Positions 18,501-28,471 of a stretch of DNA of 64,000 nucleotides are shown one piece after another. Where the stretch lies: assembly GCF_019459305.1 (NCBI RefSeq), contig NZ_JAIBES010000063.1:1-64000 (forward strand). The letters run 5' to 3'. This DNA comes from Sphingopyxis sp. GTDB taxonomy: Bacteria > Pseudomonadota > Alphaproteobacteria > Sphingomonadales > Sphingomonadaceae. The notes beneath the pieces were generated by a model. The model saw nothing but the letters and a program-made list of their open reading frames with translations. It searched no databases and was not told the origin of the DNA. Position 1 is the first letter of the stretch. Every line of letters begins with the position of its first letter. The position numbers and the translations under genes are program-made.

Positions 18501-19670
18501 ATGCGCGCAACCCCCGACTTCGATTTCGCGCTCGGCGAAACCGCCGACATGATCCGCGACACCACCGCCCGCTTCGCCGACGAACAGATCGCGCCGCTCG
18601 CTGCAAAAGCGGACGCCGAAGACTGGTTCCCGCGCGATGAACTATGGACGCAGATGGGCGATCTGGGCCTCCACGGCATCACGGTCGAAGAGGAATTTGG
18701 CGGGCTTGGCCTTGGCTATCTTGAGCATGTGATCGCGGTCGAGGAAGTGTCGCGCGCCAGCGCCGCGATCGGCCTCTCTTATGGCGCGCACTCGAACCTG
18801 TGCGTCAACCAGATCCGCCGCTGGGGCAATGCCGAGCAGAAGGCGAAATATCTGCCCAAGCTCATCAGCGGCGAGCATGTCGGCAGCCTCGCCATGTCCG
18901 AAGCGGGCGCGGGCAGCGACGTGGTGTCGATGAAGCTGAAGGCCGACCGTGTTCAGGGCGGCTATGTCCTCAACGGCACCAAATTCTGGATCACCAACGC
19001 GACGCACGCCGACACCCTGGTCGTCTATGCGAAGACCAGCCCCGACGCCGGATCGCGCGGTATCACCGCTTTCCTGATCGAAAAGGATATGCCGGGATTC
19101 AGCATCGGGCAAAAGATCGACAAGGTCGGGATGCGCGGCTCGCCGACCGCCGAGCTCGTCTTCAACGATTGCGAGGTCTCCGAAGAGCAGGTCATGGGGC
19201 CGGAAAATGGCGGTGTCGGCGTACTGATGTCAGGGCTCGATTATGAGCGCGTCGTCCTCGCCGGGCTCCAGCTCGGGATCATGCAGGCCTGCCTCGATAC
19301 CGTCATCCCCTATGTCCGCGACCGCAAGCAGTTCGGCAAGCCGATCGGATCTTTCCAGCTGATGCAGGCGAAAGTCGCTGACATGTATGTCGCGCTCCAG
19401 TCGGCGCGATCTTATGTCTATAACGTCGCCAAGGCGTGCGACGCCGGGCAGACGACGCGCTTCGACGCCGCAGGCTGCATCCTGCTCGCGAGCGAAAGCG
19501 CGGTGAAGGTTGCGGGCGAGGCCATTCAAGCGCTCGGCGGCGCGGGCTATACCAAGGACTGGCCGGTCGAGCGTTACTGGCGCGATGCCAAGCTGCTCGA
19601 CATCGGCGCAGGGACGAACGAGATTCGCCGGATGCTGATCGGCCGCGAACTGATCGGTGCCGGCGCGTGA
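18501..19670 (+). CDS. ivd: Isovaleryl-CoA dehydrogenase
   Basis: 389 residues from the ATG that opens MRATPDFDFALGETADMIRD; the longer frame reaches back into the regulatory region. Acyl-CoA dehydrogenase features are MSEAGAGSDVVSMKLKA, WITNATHADTLVVYAKT and the FAD/C-terminal RYWRDAKLLDIGAGTNEIRR. The segment SGLDYERVVLAGLQLGIM places the catalytic Glu in helix G, the position that marks isovaleryl-CoA dehydrogenases rather than general acyl-CoA dehydrogenases. It oxidises isovaleryl-CoA to 3-methylcrotonyl-CoA in leucine breakdown, feeding electrons to ETF. First gene of a coupled operon. Confidence 0.93.
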   Translation: MRATPDFDFALGETADMIRDTTARFADEQIAPLAAKADAEDWFPRDELWTQMGDLGLHGITVEEEFGGLGLGYLEHVIAVEEVSRASAAIGLSYGAHSNLCVNQIRRWGNAEQKAKYLPKLISGEHVGSLAMSEAGAGSDVVSMKLKADRVQGGYVLNGTKFWITNATHADTLVVYAKTSPDAGSRGITAFLIEKDMPGFSIGQKIDKVGMRGSPTAELVFNDCEVSEEQVMGPENGGVGVLMSGLDYERVVLAGLQLGIMQACLDTVIPYVRDRKQFGKPIGSFQLMQAKVADMYVALQSARSYVYNVAKACDAGQTTRFDAAGCILLASESAVKVAGEAIQALGGAGYTKDWPVERYWRDAKLLDIGAGTNEIRRMLIGRELIGAGA

Positions 19671-20017
19671 TCTGGCTCTGGCTGTCGGCCGCCTTTATGG
19701 CGACGACGGCCCTGGTGCATGGCGCGCTGGGCGAAAAGCGGCTGATCCAGCCGCTGCTCGGGCTCGATCAGGGGGTGATGGGCGTTGAGTTGGCGCGCCG
19801 CGTCTTCCGCCTCGCATGGCACGCGCTGTCGCTGCTGATGCTGGTATCGGCAGCTTCGGTCGTCTGGCCCGGTACCCCGCGCGGCCTAATCCTGTTGATC
19901 GGCGCGTCATGGACCGCGACCGGGCTGTTCGACGCCGTCTATACCCGCGGACGTCACATTGGCTGGCCGGTCCTGACGGCGTCGGGCGTCTTCGCGATCC
20001 TGGGCGCGACGGCGTGA
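19667..20017 (+). CDS. Small membrane protein of the leucine operon (1)
   Basis: 116 residues, starting at a GTG that overlaps the ivd stop as GTGA. It has three to four hydrophobic segments (WLWLSAAFMATTALVHGALG, ALSLLMLVSAASVVW, LILLIGASWTATGLF, WPVLTASGVFAILGA), so it is an integral inner-membrane protein. No family is recognised and no catalytic motif is visible; a His (HGALGEKR) and two Arg lie near the membrane surface. The end-to-start overlaps on both sides show it is meant to be translated with the leucine enzymes. Confidence 0.75.
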   Translation: MIWLWLSAAFMATTALVHGALGEKRLIQPLLGLDQGVMGVELARRVFRLAWHALSLLMLVSAASVVWPGTPRGLILLIGASWTATGLFDAVYTRGRHIGWPVLTASGVFAILGATA

Positions 20018-20307
20018 ACGACACGCTGCTCACCGCCCTGCAATATTATGGCGCGGGCGCCGCGACGCTCGCGGCGTTGATCGTTTCGCTCAACCTCGGC
20101 CGCCGCCGCACCGGCTGGGCCTTTGTCATCTTTGTCACCAGCAGCATCGCACTGATCGCATGGGGCTTTTTGCAACCCGACAGCGAAGGCATCGGTTGGC
20201 AGAATGTCGCGCTGCTGATCATCAATGCCATTGGCGTCTATCGTTACCTGATCCTGAAAGATAAACCGGGCGATCTGGACAAAACGCAGGGAGAGACTGA
20301 AAAGTGA
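20014..20307 (+). CDS. Small membrane protein of the leucine operon (2)
   Basis: 97 residues, GTG start overlapping the previous stop (GTGA), and its own stop overlaps the next start the same way. Three hydrophobic helices are visible: [38 protein letters not shown] and [19 protein letters not shown], followed by a charged tail. The WQNVxLxxINxxGVYRYL end resembles small membrane domains seen in several alphaproteobacterial proteins of unknown role. No function can be assigned. Confidence 0.75.
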   Translation: MNDTLLTALQYYGAGAATLAALIVSLNLGRRRTGWAFVIFVTSSIALIAWGFLQPDSEGIGWQNVALLIINAIGVYRYLILKDKPGDLDKTQGETEK

Positions 20308-21902
20308 GCGCACCGGTCCTTGGCACCAATGTCGATCCCGACAGCGACGAGTTTCGCACCCGCGCCGCGCACAACCGCGCGCTGAAGGACGAGCTGTGGG
20401 CGCGCGTCGCCGAGGCGGCGCTCGGCGGCAATGAGAAGTCGCGCGAGCGGCACACCAGCCGCGGCAAACTACTGCCACGCGAGCGGGTCGAACGGCTGCT
20501 GGATCCGGGCTCGCCATTTCTCGAAATCGGCCAGCTCGCCGCGAACGACCTCTACGATGGCGAAGTCCCGGGTGCGGGGCTTATCTGCGGCATCGGCCGC
20601 GTGTCGGGGCGCCAGTGCATGATCGTGTGCAACGACGCGACGGTCAAGGGCGGCACCTACTATCCGTTGACGGTGAAAAAGCATTTGCGCGCGCAGGAGA
20701 TTGCGCTCGAGAACCGCCTGCCCTGCATCTACCTGGTCGACAGTGGCGGCGCCAACCTGCCACATCAGGACCAGGTGTTTCCCGACCGCGACCATTTCGG
20801 GCGTATCTTTTTCAACCAGGCCAATATGTCGGCGCGGCGCATTCCGCAGATTGCATGCGTGATGGGTAGCTGTACCGCCGGCGGCGCCTATGTCCCCGCG
20901 ATGAGCGATGAGACGGTCATCGTCCGCAATCAGGGCACGATCTTTCTCGCCGGCCCGCCGCTGGTCAAAGCGGCGACGGGCGAAGAAATCAGCGCCGAGA
21001 ATCTGGGCGGTGGCGACCTGCATGCGCGCAAGTCGGGGGTCGTCGATCATCTGGCCGAGAATGACGAGCATGCGCTGACGATCGTGCGCGACATCATCAG
21101 CCACCTAGGTGCTGACACCGGGTTCGACGTCGCGCTGAAAGACCCGCGCCCGCCCAAATATGATCCCGAGCAGCTTTACGGCGTCGTCCCCGACGACGTC
21201 CGCGCGCCCTATGACGTCCACGAAGCCATCGCGCGCATCGTCGACGCCAGCGAGTTTCACGAGTTCAAGGCGAATTACGGCAGCACGTTGGTGTGCGGCT
21301 TTGCGCACATCTGGGGCATCCCCGTCGCGATCCTCGCCAACAATGGCGTGCTGTTCAGCGAGAGCGCGGTCAAGGGCGCGCATTTCATCCAGCTGGCGCA
21401 GCAACGCCGCATTCCTCTGCTCTTCTTGCAGAACATCAGCGGCTTCATGGTCGGCGGCAAATATGAAGCCGAGGGCATCGCCAAACATGGCGCGAAGCTG
21501 GTGACAGCTGTCGCGACCGCGACGGTGCCCAAGGTCACCGTACTGATCGGTGGCAGTTTTGGTGCAGGCAATTACGGCATGTGCGGCCGCGCCTATAGCC
21601 CACGCTTCCTGTTCACCTGGCCGAATGCGCGGATCAGCGTGATGGGCGGCGAGCAGGCGGCAAGCGTGCTCGCGACGGTCCACCGCGACGCCGACAAATG
21701 GACGCCCGACGAGGCCGAAGCCTTCAAGGCGCCGATCCGCCAGAAATATGAGGATGAGGGCAATCCCTATCACGCGACCGCGCGATTGTGGGACGATGGC
21801 ATCATCGACCCGGCCCAGACGCGCGACGTGCTCGGGTTGGCCTTTGCTGCGACGCTGAACGCCCCGGTCGAGGACCGCGGGTTCGGCGTGTTCAGGATGT
21901 GA
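20304..21902 (+). CDS. mccB: Methylcrotonyl-CoA carboxylase, carboxyltransferase subunit
   Basis: A 532-residue subunit that moves carboxyl from biotin to 3-methylcrotonyl-CoA, giving 3-methylglutaconyl-CoA. Both crotonase-like lobes are present: the N-lobe with [21 protein letters not shown] and [16 protein letters not shown], and the C-lobe with the oxyanion blocks [25 protein letters not shown] and [47 protein letters not shown] is characteristic of the MCC beta type rather than propionyl-CoA carboxylase. The GTG start overlaps the preceding stop. Confidence 0.93.
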   Translation: MSAPVLGTNVDPDSDEFRTRAAHNRALKDELWARVAEAALGGNEKSRERHTSRGKLLPRERVERLLDPGSPFLEIGQLAANDLYDGEVPGAGLICGIGRVSGRQCMIVCNDATVKGGTYYPLTVKKHLRAQEIALENRLPCIYLVDSGGANLPHQDQVFPDRDHFGRIFFNQANMSARRIPQIACVMGSCTAGGAYVPAMSDETVIVRNQGTIFLAGPPLVKAATGEEISAENLGGGDLHARKSGVVDHLAENDEHALTIVRDIISHLGADTGFDVALKDPRPPKYDPEQLYGVVPDDVRAPYDVHEAIARIVDASEFHEFKANYGSTLVCGFAHIWGIPVAILANNGVLFSESAVKGAHFIQLAQQRRIPLLFLQNISGFMVGGKYEAEGIAKHGAKLVTAVATATVPKVTVLIGGSFGAGNYGMCGRAYSPRFLFTWPNARISVMGGEQAASVLATVHRDADKWTPDEAEAFKAPIRQKYEDEGNPYHATARLWDDGIIDPAQTRDVLGLAFAATLNAPVEDRGFGVFRM

Positions 21903-23749
21903 TGACAATGATCCAATCCCTCCTCATCGCCAATCGCGGCGAGATCGCCTGCCGCATCATCCGCACTGCGCGCGAGATGGGTATTCACACCGTCGCGGTT
22001 TATTCGGACGCCGACGCCAAGGCGCTGCATGTGCGACAGGCCGACGAGGCGGTGCATATCGGGCCGTCGCCGGCGCGCGAATCCTATCTGGTTGGCGAGA
22101 AGATCATTGCCGCCGCCAAAGCCACCGGCGCCGAGGCGATCCATCCGGGTTATGGTTTCCTGTCCGAGAACGCCGCGTTCGCGCAGGCCGTCATCGACGC
22201 CGGATTGATCTGGGTCGGTCCCAACCCCTCATCGATCACCGCGATGGGGCTGAAAGATGCTGCCAAGAAGCTGATGGCCGAAGCCGGAGTGCCAGTGACC
22301 CCCGGCTATATGGGCGAAAATCAGGGGCCCGCCTTCCTCGCCGAGCGCGCCGTCGAGATCGGCTATCCCGTCCTCATCAAGGCAGTAGCCGGCGGTGGCG
22401 GCAAGGGCATGCGCAAGGTAGATGGCCCCGCCGACTTCATTGACGCGCTCGCTTCATGCCAGCGCGAGGCCGCAGCCTCGTTCGGCAACGACCATGTCCT
22501 GATCGAGAAATATATCCTGACCCCGCGCCATATCGAGGTGCAGGTGTTCGGCGACACCCACGGCAATGTCGTCCACCTGTTCGAACGCGACTGCTCGCTG
22601 CAACGCCGCCACCAGAAGGTGATCGAGGAAGCCCCCGCCCCTGGCATGGACGAGGTCACCCGCGAGGCGCTCTGCGCCGCCGCGGTGCGCGCGGCGCAGG
22701 CGGTCGAATATGTTGGCGCCGGAACGATCGAATTCATCGCCGACGCCAGCGAAGGTCTGCGCGCCGATCGCATCTGGTTCATGGAAATGAACACGCGGCT
22801 TCAGGTCGAGCATCCGGTGACCGAGGAGATCACCGGGGTTGATCTGGTCGAATGGCAGTTGCGGGTAGCGAGCGGTGAGCCGATCCCGCTGCGGCAGGAA
22901 GAGCTGTCGATCAACGGCTGGGCGATGGAAGCGCGGCTTTATGCGGAAGACCCCACCAAGGGCTTCCTGCCCTCGATCGGCACGCTCGAACTGTTCCAGC
23001 TTCCCGATCACCTCGGCCGCGTCGATACCGGCGTCTATGAGGGCACCGAAGTCTCACCCTTCTATGATCCGATGATCGCCAAGGTCATCGCTTATGGTGA
23101 GGATCGCGAGGAAGCGCGCGCCATGCTGTCGGAGATGCTGGAGGACAGCGCGATCTGGCCGGTCAAGACCAATTCGGCGTTCCTGATCAACGCGCTCGCT
23201 CATCCCGATTTCGTAGCAGGCACCGTCGATACCGGACTTATCGGCCGCGATGGCGATGCCATGACCGACGACCCCGCTCCCACGATCGAAGCTCTCACCA
23301 ACGCCGCGATGGCGATCGTCCCGCGCTCGCTGCAGGCGGGCTTCCGTCTTAATGCATCCGACGTGCGCTCGGCGGCCTTTCTGCTCGATGGAAAGCGTGT
23401 CGAGGTCGAACTACACGGGCCCGGCACCGACGAGCCAGCGCCTGCGATGCTCGTCGCCGAGGGCGGTTCCGTATGGCAACTTACCCCCTGGCGCGCCGAG
23501 GGCGGCCCGGGCGGGGCAGCTGGCGACGGCGCCATCCTTTCCCCCATGCCGGGCAAAGTCATTGCGGTAGAGGTCGCTGCGGGTGACATGGTGACCAAAG
23601 GCCAGAAACTGCTCACCCTTGAAGCGATGAAGATGGAGCATAGCCTGACCGCGCCGTTCGACGGCGTGGTGGCCGAACTCAATGCGACGCCGGGCGCGCA
23701 GGTGCAGGTCGAGGCATTGCTCGTGCGGATCGAAAAGGACGAAGCATAA
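21902..23749 (+). CDS. mccA: Methylcrotonyl-CoA carboxylase, biotin carboxylase/BCCP subunit
   Basis: 615 residues from an ATG that shares a base with the mccB stop (TGATG); a second ATG two codons on ([14 protein letters not shown]) is equally good. The biotin carboxylase part has [16 protein letters not shown], the ATP loop [11 protein letters not shown] and [17 protein letters not shown]. The C-terminal biotinyl domain ends with [10 protein letters not shown], biotin-accepting Lys about residue 577. It carboxylates its own biotin and hands it to the beta subunit. Confidence 0.93.
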   Translation: MTMIQSLLIANRGEIACRIIRTAREMGIHTVAVYSDADAKALHVRQADEAVHIGPSPARESYLVGEKIIAAAKATGAEAIHPGYGFLSENAAFAQAVIDAGLIWVGPNPSSITAMGLKDAAKKLMAEAGVPVTPGYMGENQGPAFLAERAVEIGYPVLIKAVAGGGGKGMRKVDGPADFIDALASCQREAAASFGNDHVLIEKYILTPRHIEVQVFGDTHGNVVHLFERDCSLQRRHQKVIEEAPAPGMDEVTREALCAAAVRAAQAVEYVGAGTIEFIADASEGLRADRIWFMEMNTRLQVEHPVTEEITGVDLVEWQLRVASGEPIPLRQEELSINGWAMEARLYAEDPTKGFLPSIGTLELFQLPDHLGRVDTGVYEGTEVSPFYDPMIAKVIAYGEDREEARAMLSEMLEDSAIWPVKTNSAFLINALAHPDFVAGTVDTGLIGRDGDAMTDDPAPTIEALTNAAMAIVPRSLQAGFRLNASDVRSAAFLLDGKRVEVELHGPGTDEPAPAMLVAEGGSVWQLTPWRAEGGPGGAAGDGAILSPMPGKVIAVEVAAGDMVTKGQKLLTLEAMKMEHSLTAPFDGVVAELNATPGAQVQVEALLVRIEKDEA

Positions 23750-24204
23750 TGGCCGGCAAATATTTCGACGAATGGGCGATCGGCGACACGCTTACCCACG
23801 ACATTCGCCGCACGGTGACGGAGACCGACAATCTGCTGTTTACGGTGATGACGCACAATCCGCAGCCGCTGCACCTCGACGTCGAGGCGGCGAAGGCGTC
23901 CGAGTTCGGCCAGATCCTCGTCAACGGCACCTTCACCTTCAGCCTGATGGTCGGGCTGTCGGTCGGCGACACGACGCTCGGCACGCTCGTCGCCAATCTC
24001 GGCTACGACAAGCTGGTGATGCCCAAGCCGGTGTTTATCGGCGACACGCTGCGCGCAGAGAGCGAAGTGATCGGGTTGAAGGAGTCGAAATCGCGACCCA
24101 ACGCAGGGATCGTGACCTTCCTCCACCGCTGCATCAACCAGCGCGATGAACTTGTCTGCCAGTGCGAGCGTTCGACGCTGGTCCAGCGGAAGGCCAGCAC
24201 ATGA
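23749..24204 (+). CDS. MaoC-like hydratase of the leucine operon
   Basis: 151 residues with a hot-dog fold of the MaoC type; [29 protein letters not shown] is the hydratase-2 active-site block with conserved His. It presumably hydrates an enoyl-CoA, here most simply 3-methylglutaconyl-CoA to 3-hydroxy-3-methylglutaryl-CoA, replacing the crotonase-type LiuC that is absent from this operon. Its ATG overlaps the mccA stop (TAATG) and its stop overlaps the lyase start (ATGA). The reaction assignment is inferred from position. Confidence 0.85.
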   Translation: MAGKYFDEWAIGDTLTHDIRRTVTETDNLLFTVMTHNPQPLHLDVEAAKASEFGQILVNGTFTFSLMVGLSVGDTTLGTLVANLGYDKLVMPKPVFIGDTLRAESEVIGLKESKSRPNAGIVTFLHRCINQRDELVCQCERSTLVQRKAST

Positions 24205-25052
24205 GACTACGTTCCCTCCTCTTCGTCCCCGGTGACCGCCCCGAACGCTTTGCCAAGGCGGCGGCATCAGGCGCCGACGCCATCATACTCGATCTCGAGG
24301 ATTCGGTGTCGCTCGCGAACAAGGATGCCGCGCGCCATGCGATCGCCGACTATCTGGCGGGCGCGCGCGAAGTCTTCACGCTGGTGCGCGTCAATCCACT
24401 CGACGGCCATCTGACCGCCGCCGATGTCGCCGCGATCATCGCCGCCCGGCCCGACGCGATCATGCTGCCGAAGGCCGAAGGCGCGCCGAGCATCGCGCAG
24501 CTCGATACGATCATGCGCAGCGAATCGCCGCGCGACGCTTCGCTGCCGCCGATCCTGCCGATTGCGACCGAGACCGCCGCGGCCATCTTTACCCTTGGCA
24601 GCTACCGCGAGACAAAGGACCGCCTGCTTGGACTGACCTGGGGCGCCGAAGACTTGCCCGCCGCGATCGGCGCGACAGCTAATCGCGAGGCCGATGGCAG
24701 CTACACTGCGCCCTATGACGTCGCGCGCGCACTGACACTGTTTGCTGCCCACGCCGCGGGCGTCGCCGCGATCGATACGGTGTTCCCGGCGATCAAGGAC
24801 GAGGCCGGACTCGCCGCCTATGCCGCCCGCGCCCGGCGCGATGGCTTCACCGGCATGATGGCGATCCATCCAGCACAGGTGGAGGCGATCAACGCCGCCT
24901 TCACCCCGAGTGCCGACGAGGTGTTGCGCGCGCAGGCTATCGTCGATGCCTTTGCCGCCAATCCCGGCGTCGGGGTACTGCAGGTCGATGGCAAAATGGT
25001 CGACGCCCCACACCTCAAACAGGCGAAGCATATTCTGTCGCTCGCAGACTAA
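24201..25052 (+). CDS. CitE-like CoA ester lyase (HpcH/HpaI family)
   Basis: 283 residues with the CitE barrel blocks [59 protein letters not shown] and the C-terminal [17 protein letters not shown]. It cleaves a 3-hydroxyacyl-CoA diester to acetyl-CoA plus an acid. The same company (acyl-CoA dehydrogenase, two carboxylase subunits, MaoC) surrounds M. tuberculosis Rv2498c, a CitE-like enzyme reported to act on (R)-HMG-CoA and citramalyl-CoA. An HMG-CoA or citramalyl-CoA lyase role is therefore likely. ATGA overlap with the MaoC gene. Confidence 0.87.
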   Translation: MRLRSLLFVPGDRPERFAKAAASGADAIILDLEDSVSLANKDAARHAIADYLAGAREVFTLVRVNPLDGHLTAADVAAIIAARPDAIMLPKAEGAPSIAQLDTIMRSESPRDASLPPILPIATETAAAIFTLGSYRETKDRLLGLTWGAEDLPAAIGATANREADGSYTAPYDVARALTLFAAHAAGVAAIDTVFPAIKDEAGLAAYAARARRDGFTGMMAIHPAQVEAINAAFTPSADEVLRAQAIVDAFAANPGVGVLQVDGKMVDAPHLKQAKHILSLAD

Positions 25053-25059
25053 GCGTTCG

Positions 25060-26571
25060 TCAGCCTTTTTTGCGCCGAAAAGGCCGATGCCGCTTCATCC
25101 AGCTGCGCCCGCGGTGCCAGCTCTTTTTGAGCCCGCGCTCGGTAAAGCTTTCGAACATCGCATCAGGGCTGGTCGGGTCGAGCATTTCATTGTCGGCAAT
25201 GAATTCGTCGAGTGGTCCGGGCGCGACCAGGTCGAGCAGTTCGAGCGACCGCCCGTCACCGCGCATGGATTCGATCGTATCGATCAAGGATCCGGTACGC
25301 TCGAACGTCGCCGCGATGTCTTTCTCCATCACGCCCAGATGCTCAGCCATCAGCGACTCGCGCAGGCGCGCGATGATCGGCTCGACGCCCTTGTTCGCTG
25401 CCAGTGCCGCATCGATCGTCACATCGCATTCGCTGTCGAGCCCCATCGATCGGTTGTTCAGGTTCGACGATCCAATCCGGAGCAGGCGGTCGTCGACGAT
25501 CGCGGTCTTGGCATGGACATAGATGGGGTCGCCGCCCTTGGTATGCGGAACATAGACTTTCAGCCGGTCACCATGCCGCGACTTCGCAATTGAGCGCACC
25601 AGTTGCACCCGCGCCGCGTCCATCGCCATCTGTTCGAGCCACCCGTCGGCGGTCTTGGGCATCACCATCACAAATTCGGGTGGATCGTCTTCGTCGAGAC
25701 GCTCGGCAATCGCCGCGGCGATCGCGCCGCTGGTGAAATATTGATTCTCGAAATAGATAAAGCGCTGCGCGGCGGCGATCATGTCGAGATAGAGTTGCTC
25801 ATTCTCGCGCACCTCTTCGCGGCCGTCATATTCGGCGCTGGTGCGTGAAATCGCGACATCGACATCCTTGAAATCGGCATCGAGATCGTCGGGCCAGTTC
25901 TCGCCGGTGCCGCTCAGGTCACGAAGTGGTTTGTTCGTCGCGCGCTGCCAGCGTTCATTGCCGAGTTCCGCCAGCGCGGTTCCGATCGGTCCCGACAGGA
26001 TCATCGTCGAATCGTGCCAGGGCATATAGCGTTTGCCGTTGGGGCCGGTGCGCCGGGGATCATCGTCGACGTGGTCGCGGGTATCCCAGCGCGTCGAGCT
26101 GACATCGATGCCGCCGCAGACCGCCAAATGATCGTCGAACACCGCGACCTTTTGATGATGGCTGCACCCCACGGGATGCGCGCTGTCGAGCCGGAAACTG
26201 ATCGATCTGGTGATTTTCCAGCGCAGGATCATCGCGACGATCGATGGCACAAAGAAGTGCTTCAAGCCGCCAAAATTCCAGCGCAAAATGTCGATGTCGC
26301 GTTTCGGTTTATCCTTGGCGAGGCGGAGAAGATAATGGCCGAGCGATTCGCCATTTCCCTGCTCATCGGGGATCAGCGGAATGCGCGGATCGAAGTCCCA
26401 GCCGATCAGCAGGATACGTTCCTTGGCGCCCGCCATCAACCGTTCGAGCAGCGCGTAATAATCGGCGGCATCGACGATCATCCGTGCTTTGTTAGCGCGT
26501 TCAATGCGCCAGCAATTGCGCCCTTCGACGACGATGGGGGCCAAGGTCTGCGGGCGTTCGGGGTCGCTCAT
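25060..26571 (-). CDS. Phospholipase D-like protein
   Basis: 503 residues from the ATG opening MSDPERPQTL (a longer frame starts nine codons earlier). Two HKD motifs are complete: HHQKVAVFDDHLAVCGGIDVS (about 160) and HAKTAIVDDRLLRIGSSNLNNRSM (about 365), so the enzyme should be active as a phosphodiesterase or transphosphatidylase. There is no cardiolipin-synthase membrane anchor and no signal peptide. The C-terminal ~110 residues are family-specific and end in a basic RRKKG. It is convergent with the leucine operon, with 7 bases between stops. Confidence 0.9.
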   Translation of the reverse strand: MSDPERPQTLAPIVVEGRNCWRIERANKARMIVDAADYYALLERLMAGAKERILLIGWDFDPRIPLIPDEQGNGESLGHYLLRLAKDKPKRDIDILRWNFGGLKHFFVPSIVAMILRWKITRSISFRLDSAHPVGCSHHQKVAVFDDHLAVCGGIDVSSTRWDTRDHVDDDPRRTGPNGKRYMPWHDSTMILSGPIGTALAELGNERWQRATNKPLRDLSGTGENWPDDLDADFKDVDVAISRTSAEYDGREEVRENEQLYLDMIAAAQRFIYFENQYFTSGAIAAAIAERLDEDDPPEFVMVMPKTADGWLEQMAMDAARVQLVRSIAKSRHGDRLKVYVPHTKGGDPIYVHAKTAIVDDRLLRIGSSNLNNRSMGLDSECDVTIDAALAANKGVEPIIARLRESLMAEHLGVMEKDIAATFERTGSLIDTIESMRGDGRSLELLDLVAPGPLDEFIADNEMLDPTSPDAMFESFTERGLKKSWHRGRSWMKRHRPFRRKKG

Positions 26572-26616
26572 CGCCGACGCCACGCATGGCGTCGGCAAAA
26601 GTTCCTTCGGGCGCGA

Positions 26617-28419
26617 TCAGGCGGCGTAAAATTGTTCCGGGGTCAGCGCCATCATCGCTTCGCTGCCCGCTTCGATCTTGCGGCGCAGCGAACCGGCGTC
26701 GGGCAGGAACCGTTCGCCAAAGTGGCGCGCGGTGACCAGCTTGGCTTCAAGGAACGCCTTGTTGCCGCGCCCTTCGGCGAGCGCCTTCTGCGCCGCTTCG
26801 GCCATCATCAGCCACATCGACCCCAGCGCGACGATCCCCATGATGTGCATATAATGATGCGCGCCGGCGCCGATATTGTTGGGGTTCGCCATGCCATTCT
26901 GCATGAACCACATCGTCGCGGCCTTCAGTTCGCCATTGGCCTTTTCCAGCCGCCCGGCAAAATCGGCGAGCGCTTCATTGTCCTTGGCGCGCGCGCATTC
27001 GGTGTCGATGATCGCAAAAAAGGCCTGGATCGCACGGCCGCCATTCTGCGCCAGCTTGCGTCCGACCAGATCCATCGCCTGAACGCCGTTGGCGCCTTCA
27101 TAGATCATCGTGATGCGGGCATCGCGGACATACTGGCTCATGCCCCATTCCTCGATGTAGCCGTGGCCGCCGAACACTTGCTGCGCGTTGGTCGCGACGT
27201 CATAGCCCTTATCGGTGCCATAGCCCTTGATCACCGGGGTGAGCAGGCTGACGAGGTCGTCCGCTTGCTGGCGTTCTTCCTCGGTCTCGGCAACATGCGC
27301 CAGATCGACCTGCAAGGCGCCCCACAGGCACAAGGCGCGCAGCCCTTCGACGGTGGCCTTGGCGTCCATCAACATGCGGCGCACGTCGGGATGGACGAAC
27401 AGCGGATCCGCCTTTTCCCGCGGGTCTTGCGGCCCGGTGAGCGCGCGACCTTGACGGCGGTCCTGCGCGTAGCGGACGGCGTTCTGGAACGCGATATCGG
27501 CCTGCCCCAGCCCCTGAATGCCAACGCCAAGCCGCGCGGCGTTCATCATCACGAACATCGCGGCGAGGCCCTTGTTTTCCTCACCGACCATCCAGCCCTT
27601 GGCGCCGTCATAGTTCATGACGCAGGTCGAATTGGCGTGGATGCCCATCTTGTGCTCGATCGACCCGCATTGCAGCGCGTTATGCTCACCCAGTGAGCCA
27701 TCGTCGCCCACGAGAAACTTCGGCACGATGAACAGCGAGATGCCCTTGACGCTGTCGGGCGCGTCGGGGGTTTTGGCGAGCACCAGATGAATGATGTTCT
27801 CGGTCAGGTCATGCTCGCCCGACGAAATGAAAATCTTGGTGCCGGTGACGTCATAGCTGCCATCGCCGTTCGGGACCGCGCGGGTGCGGATCAGGCCGAG
27901 GTCGGTGCCGCAATGCGGCTCGGTCAGGTTCATCGTCCCGCCCCACTCGCCCGAGATCATTTTGGGTGCGTACAGCGCCTTCTGTTCATCCGACCCCTTG
28001 ACCAGGATCGCCGCGACCGCGGCCTGCGTCAGTCCAGGGTACATGGCAAAGGCCTGGTTCGCGGCCATGCGATATTCCTCGACCGGGAAACCGACGACGT
28101 GCGGTAGCCCTTGCCCGCCAAATTCTTCCGGCTGGGTCAGCAATGTCCAGCCAGCCTCACAATAGGCGTCGTAGGCTTCCTTGAAGCCCTTCGGCGTCGT
28201 CACCGATCCGTCGTCGTGGCGCGTGCAGCCCTCCAGATCGCCCGACTGGTTGATCGGGAACAGCACTTCCTCGCAAAATTTTCCGGCTTCGGTCAGCACC
28301 GCCTCGATCATGTCGGGGGTCGCATTGGCGAAACCCGGCAGATTGGCGTAGCGCTCGACCCCGAGCACGTCGGTGAGGAGAAAGAGGCTGTCTTGCACGG
28401 GGGCGCGATAGACGGGCAT
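26617..28419 (-). CDS. Acyl-CoA dehydrogenase, long DmdC/FadE-like type
   Basis: 600 residues, longer than the usual ~380 because of an N-terminal extension and a C-terminal dehydrogenase-associated domain. The FAD region is GGTMNLTEPHCGTDLGLIRTRA (about 155-176), with KIFISSGEHDL nearby, and YEGANGVQAMDLVGRKLA near 425 supplies the Glu-containing loop. It oxidises an acyl-CoA, possibly 3-methylmercaptopropionyl-CoA or a fatty acyl-CoA. AAGGA precedes the ATG. The MerR gene lies 52 bases upstream on the same strand, so the dehydrogenase is probably its target. Confidence 0.9.
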   Translation of the reverse strand: MPVYRAPVQDSLFLLTDVLGVERYANLPGFANATPDMIEAVLTEAGKFCEEVLFPINQSGDLEGCTRHDDGSVTTPKGFKEAYDAYCEAGWTLLTQPEEFGGQGLPHVVGFPVEEYRMAANQAFAMYPGLTQAAVAAILVKGSDEQKALYAPKMISGEWGGTMNLTEPHCGTDLGLIRTRAVPNGDGSYDVTGTKIFISSGEHDLTENIIHLVLAKTPDAPDSVKGISLFIVPKFLVGDDGSLGEHNALQCGSIEHKMGIHANSTCVMNYDGAKGWMVGEENKGLAAMFVMMNAARLGVGIQGLGQADIAFQNAVRYAQDRRQGRALTGPQDPREKADPLFVHPDVRRMLMDAKATVEGLRALCLWGALQVDLAHVAETEEERQQADDLVSLLTPVIKGYGTDKGYDVATNAQQVFGGHGYIEEWGMSQYVRDARITMIYEGANGVQAMDLVGRKLAQNGGRAIQAFFAIIDTECARAKDNEALADFAGRLEKANGELKAATMWFMQNGMANPNNIGAGAHHYMHIMGIVALGSMWLMMAEAAQKALAEGRGNKAFLEAKLVTARHFGERFLPDAGSLRRKIEAGSEAMMALTPEQFYAA

Positions 28420-28471
28420 GGGAAATCCTTCTGAAAATCAGCTTCGCAATGTCACTTGCCTGGGGAGAGGC

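Noticed and set aside
25053-25090. GCCTTTT...AAAAGGC hairpin as a bidirectional terminator between the lyase and phospholipase genes
   Set aside because: The stem lies inside the phospholipase coding end and has no T-run after it on either strand.
26014-27696. 560-residue forward frame opposite the phospholipase and acyl-CoA dehydrogenase genes
   Set aside because: Shadow of two well-supported reverse genes with His/Arg/Gly-rich translation typical of antisense frames.
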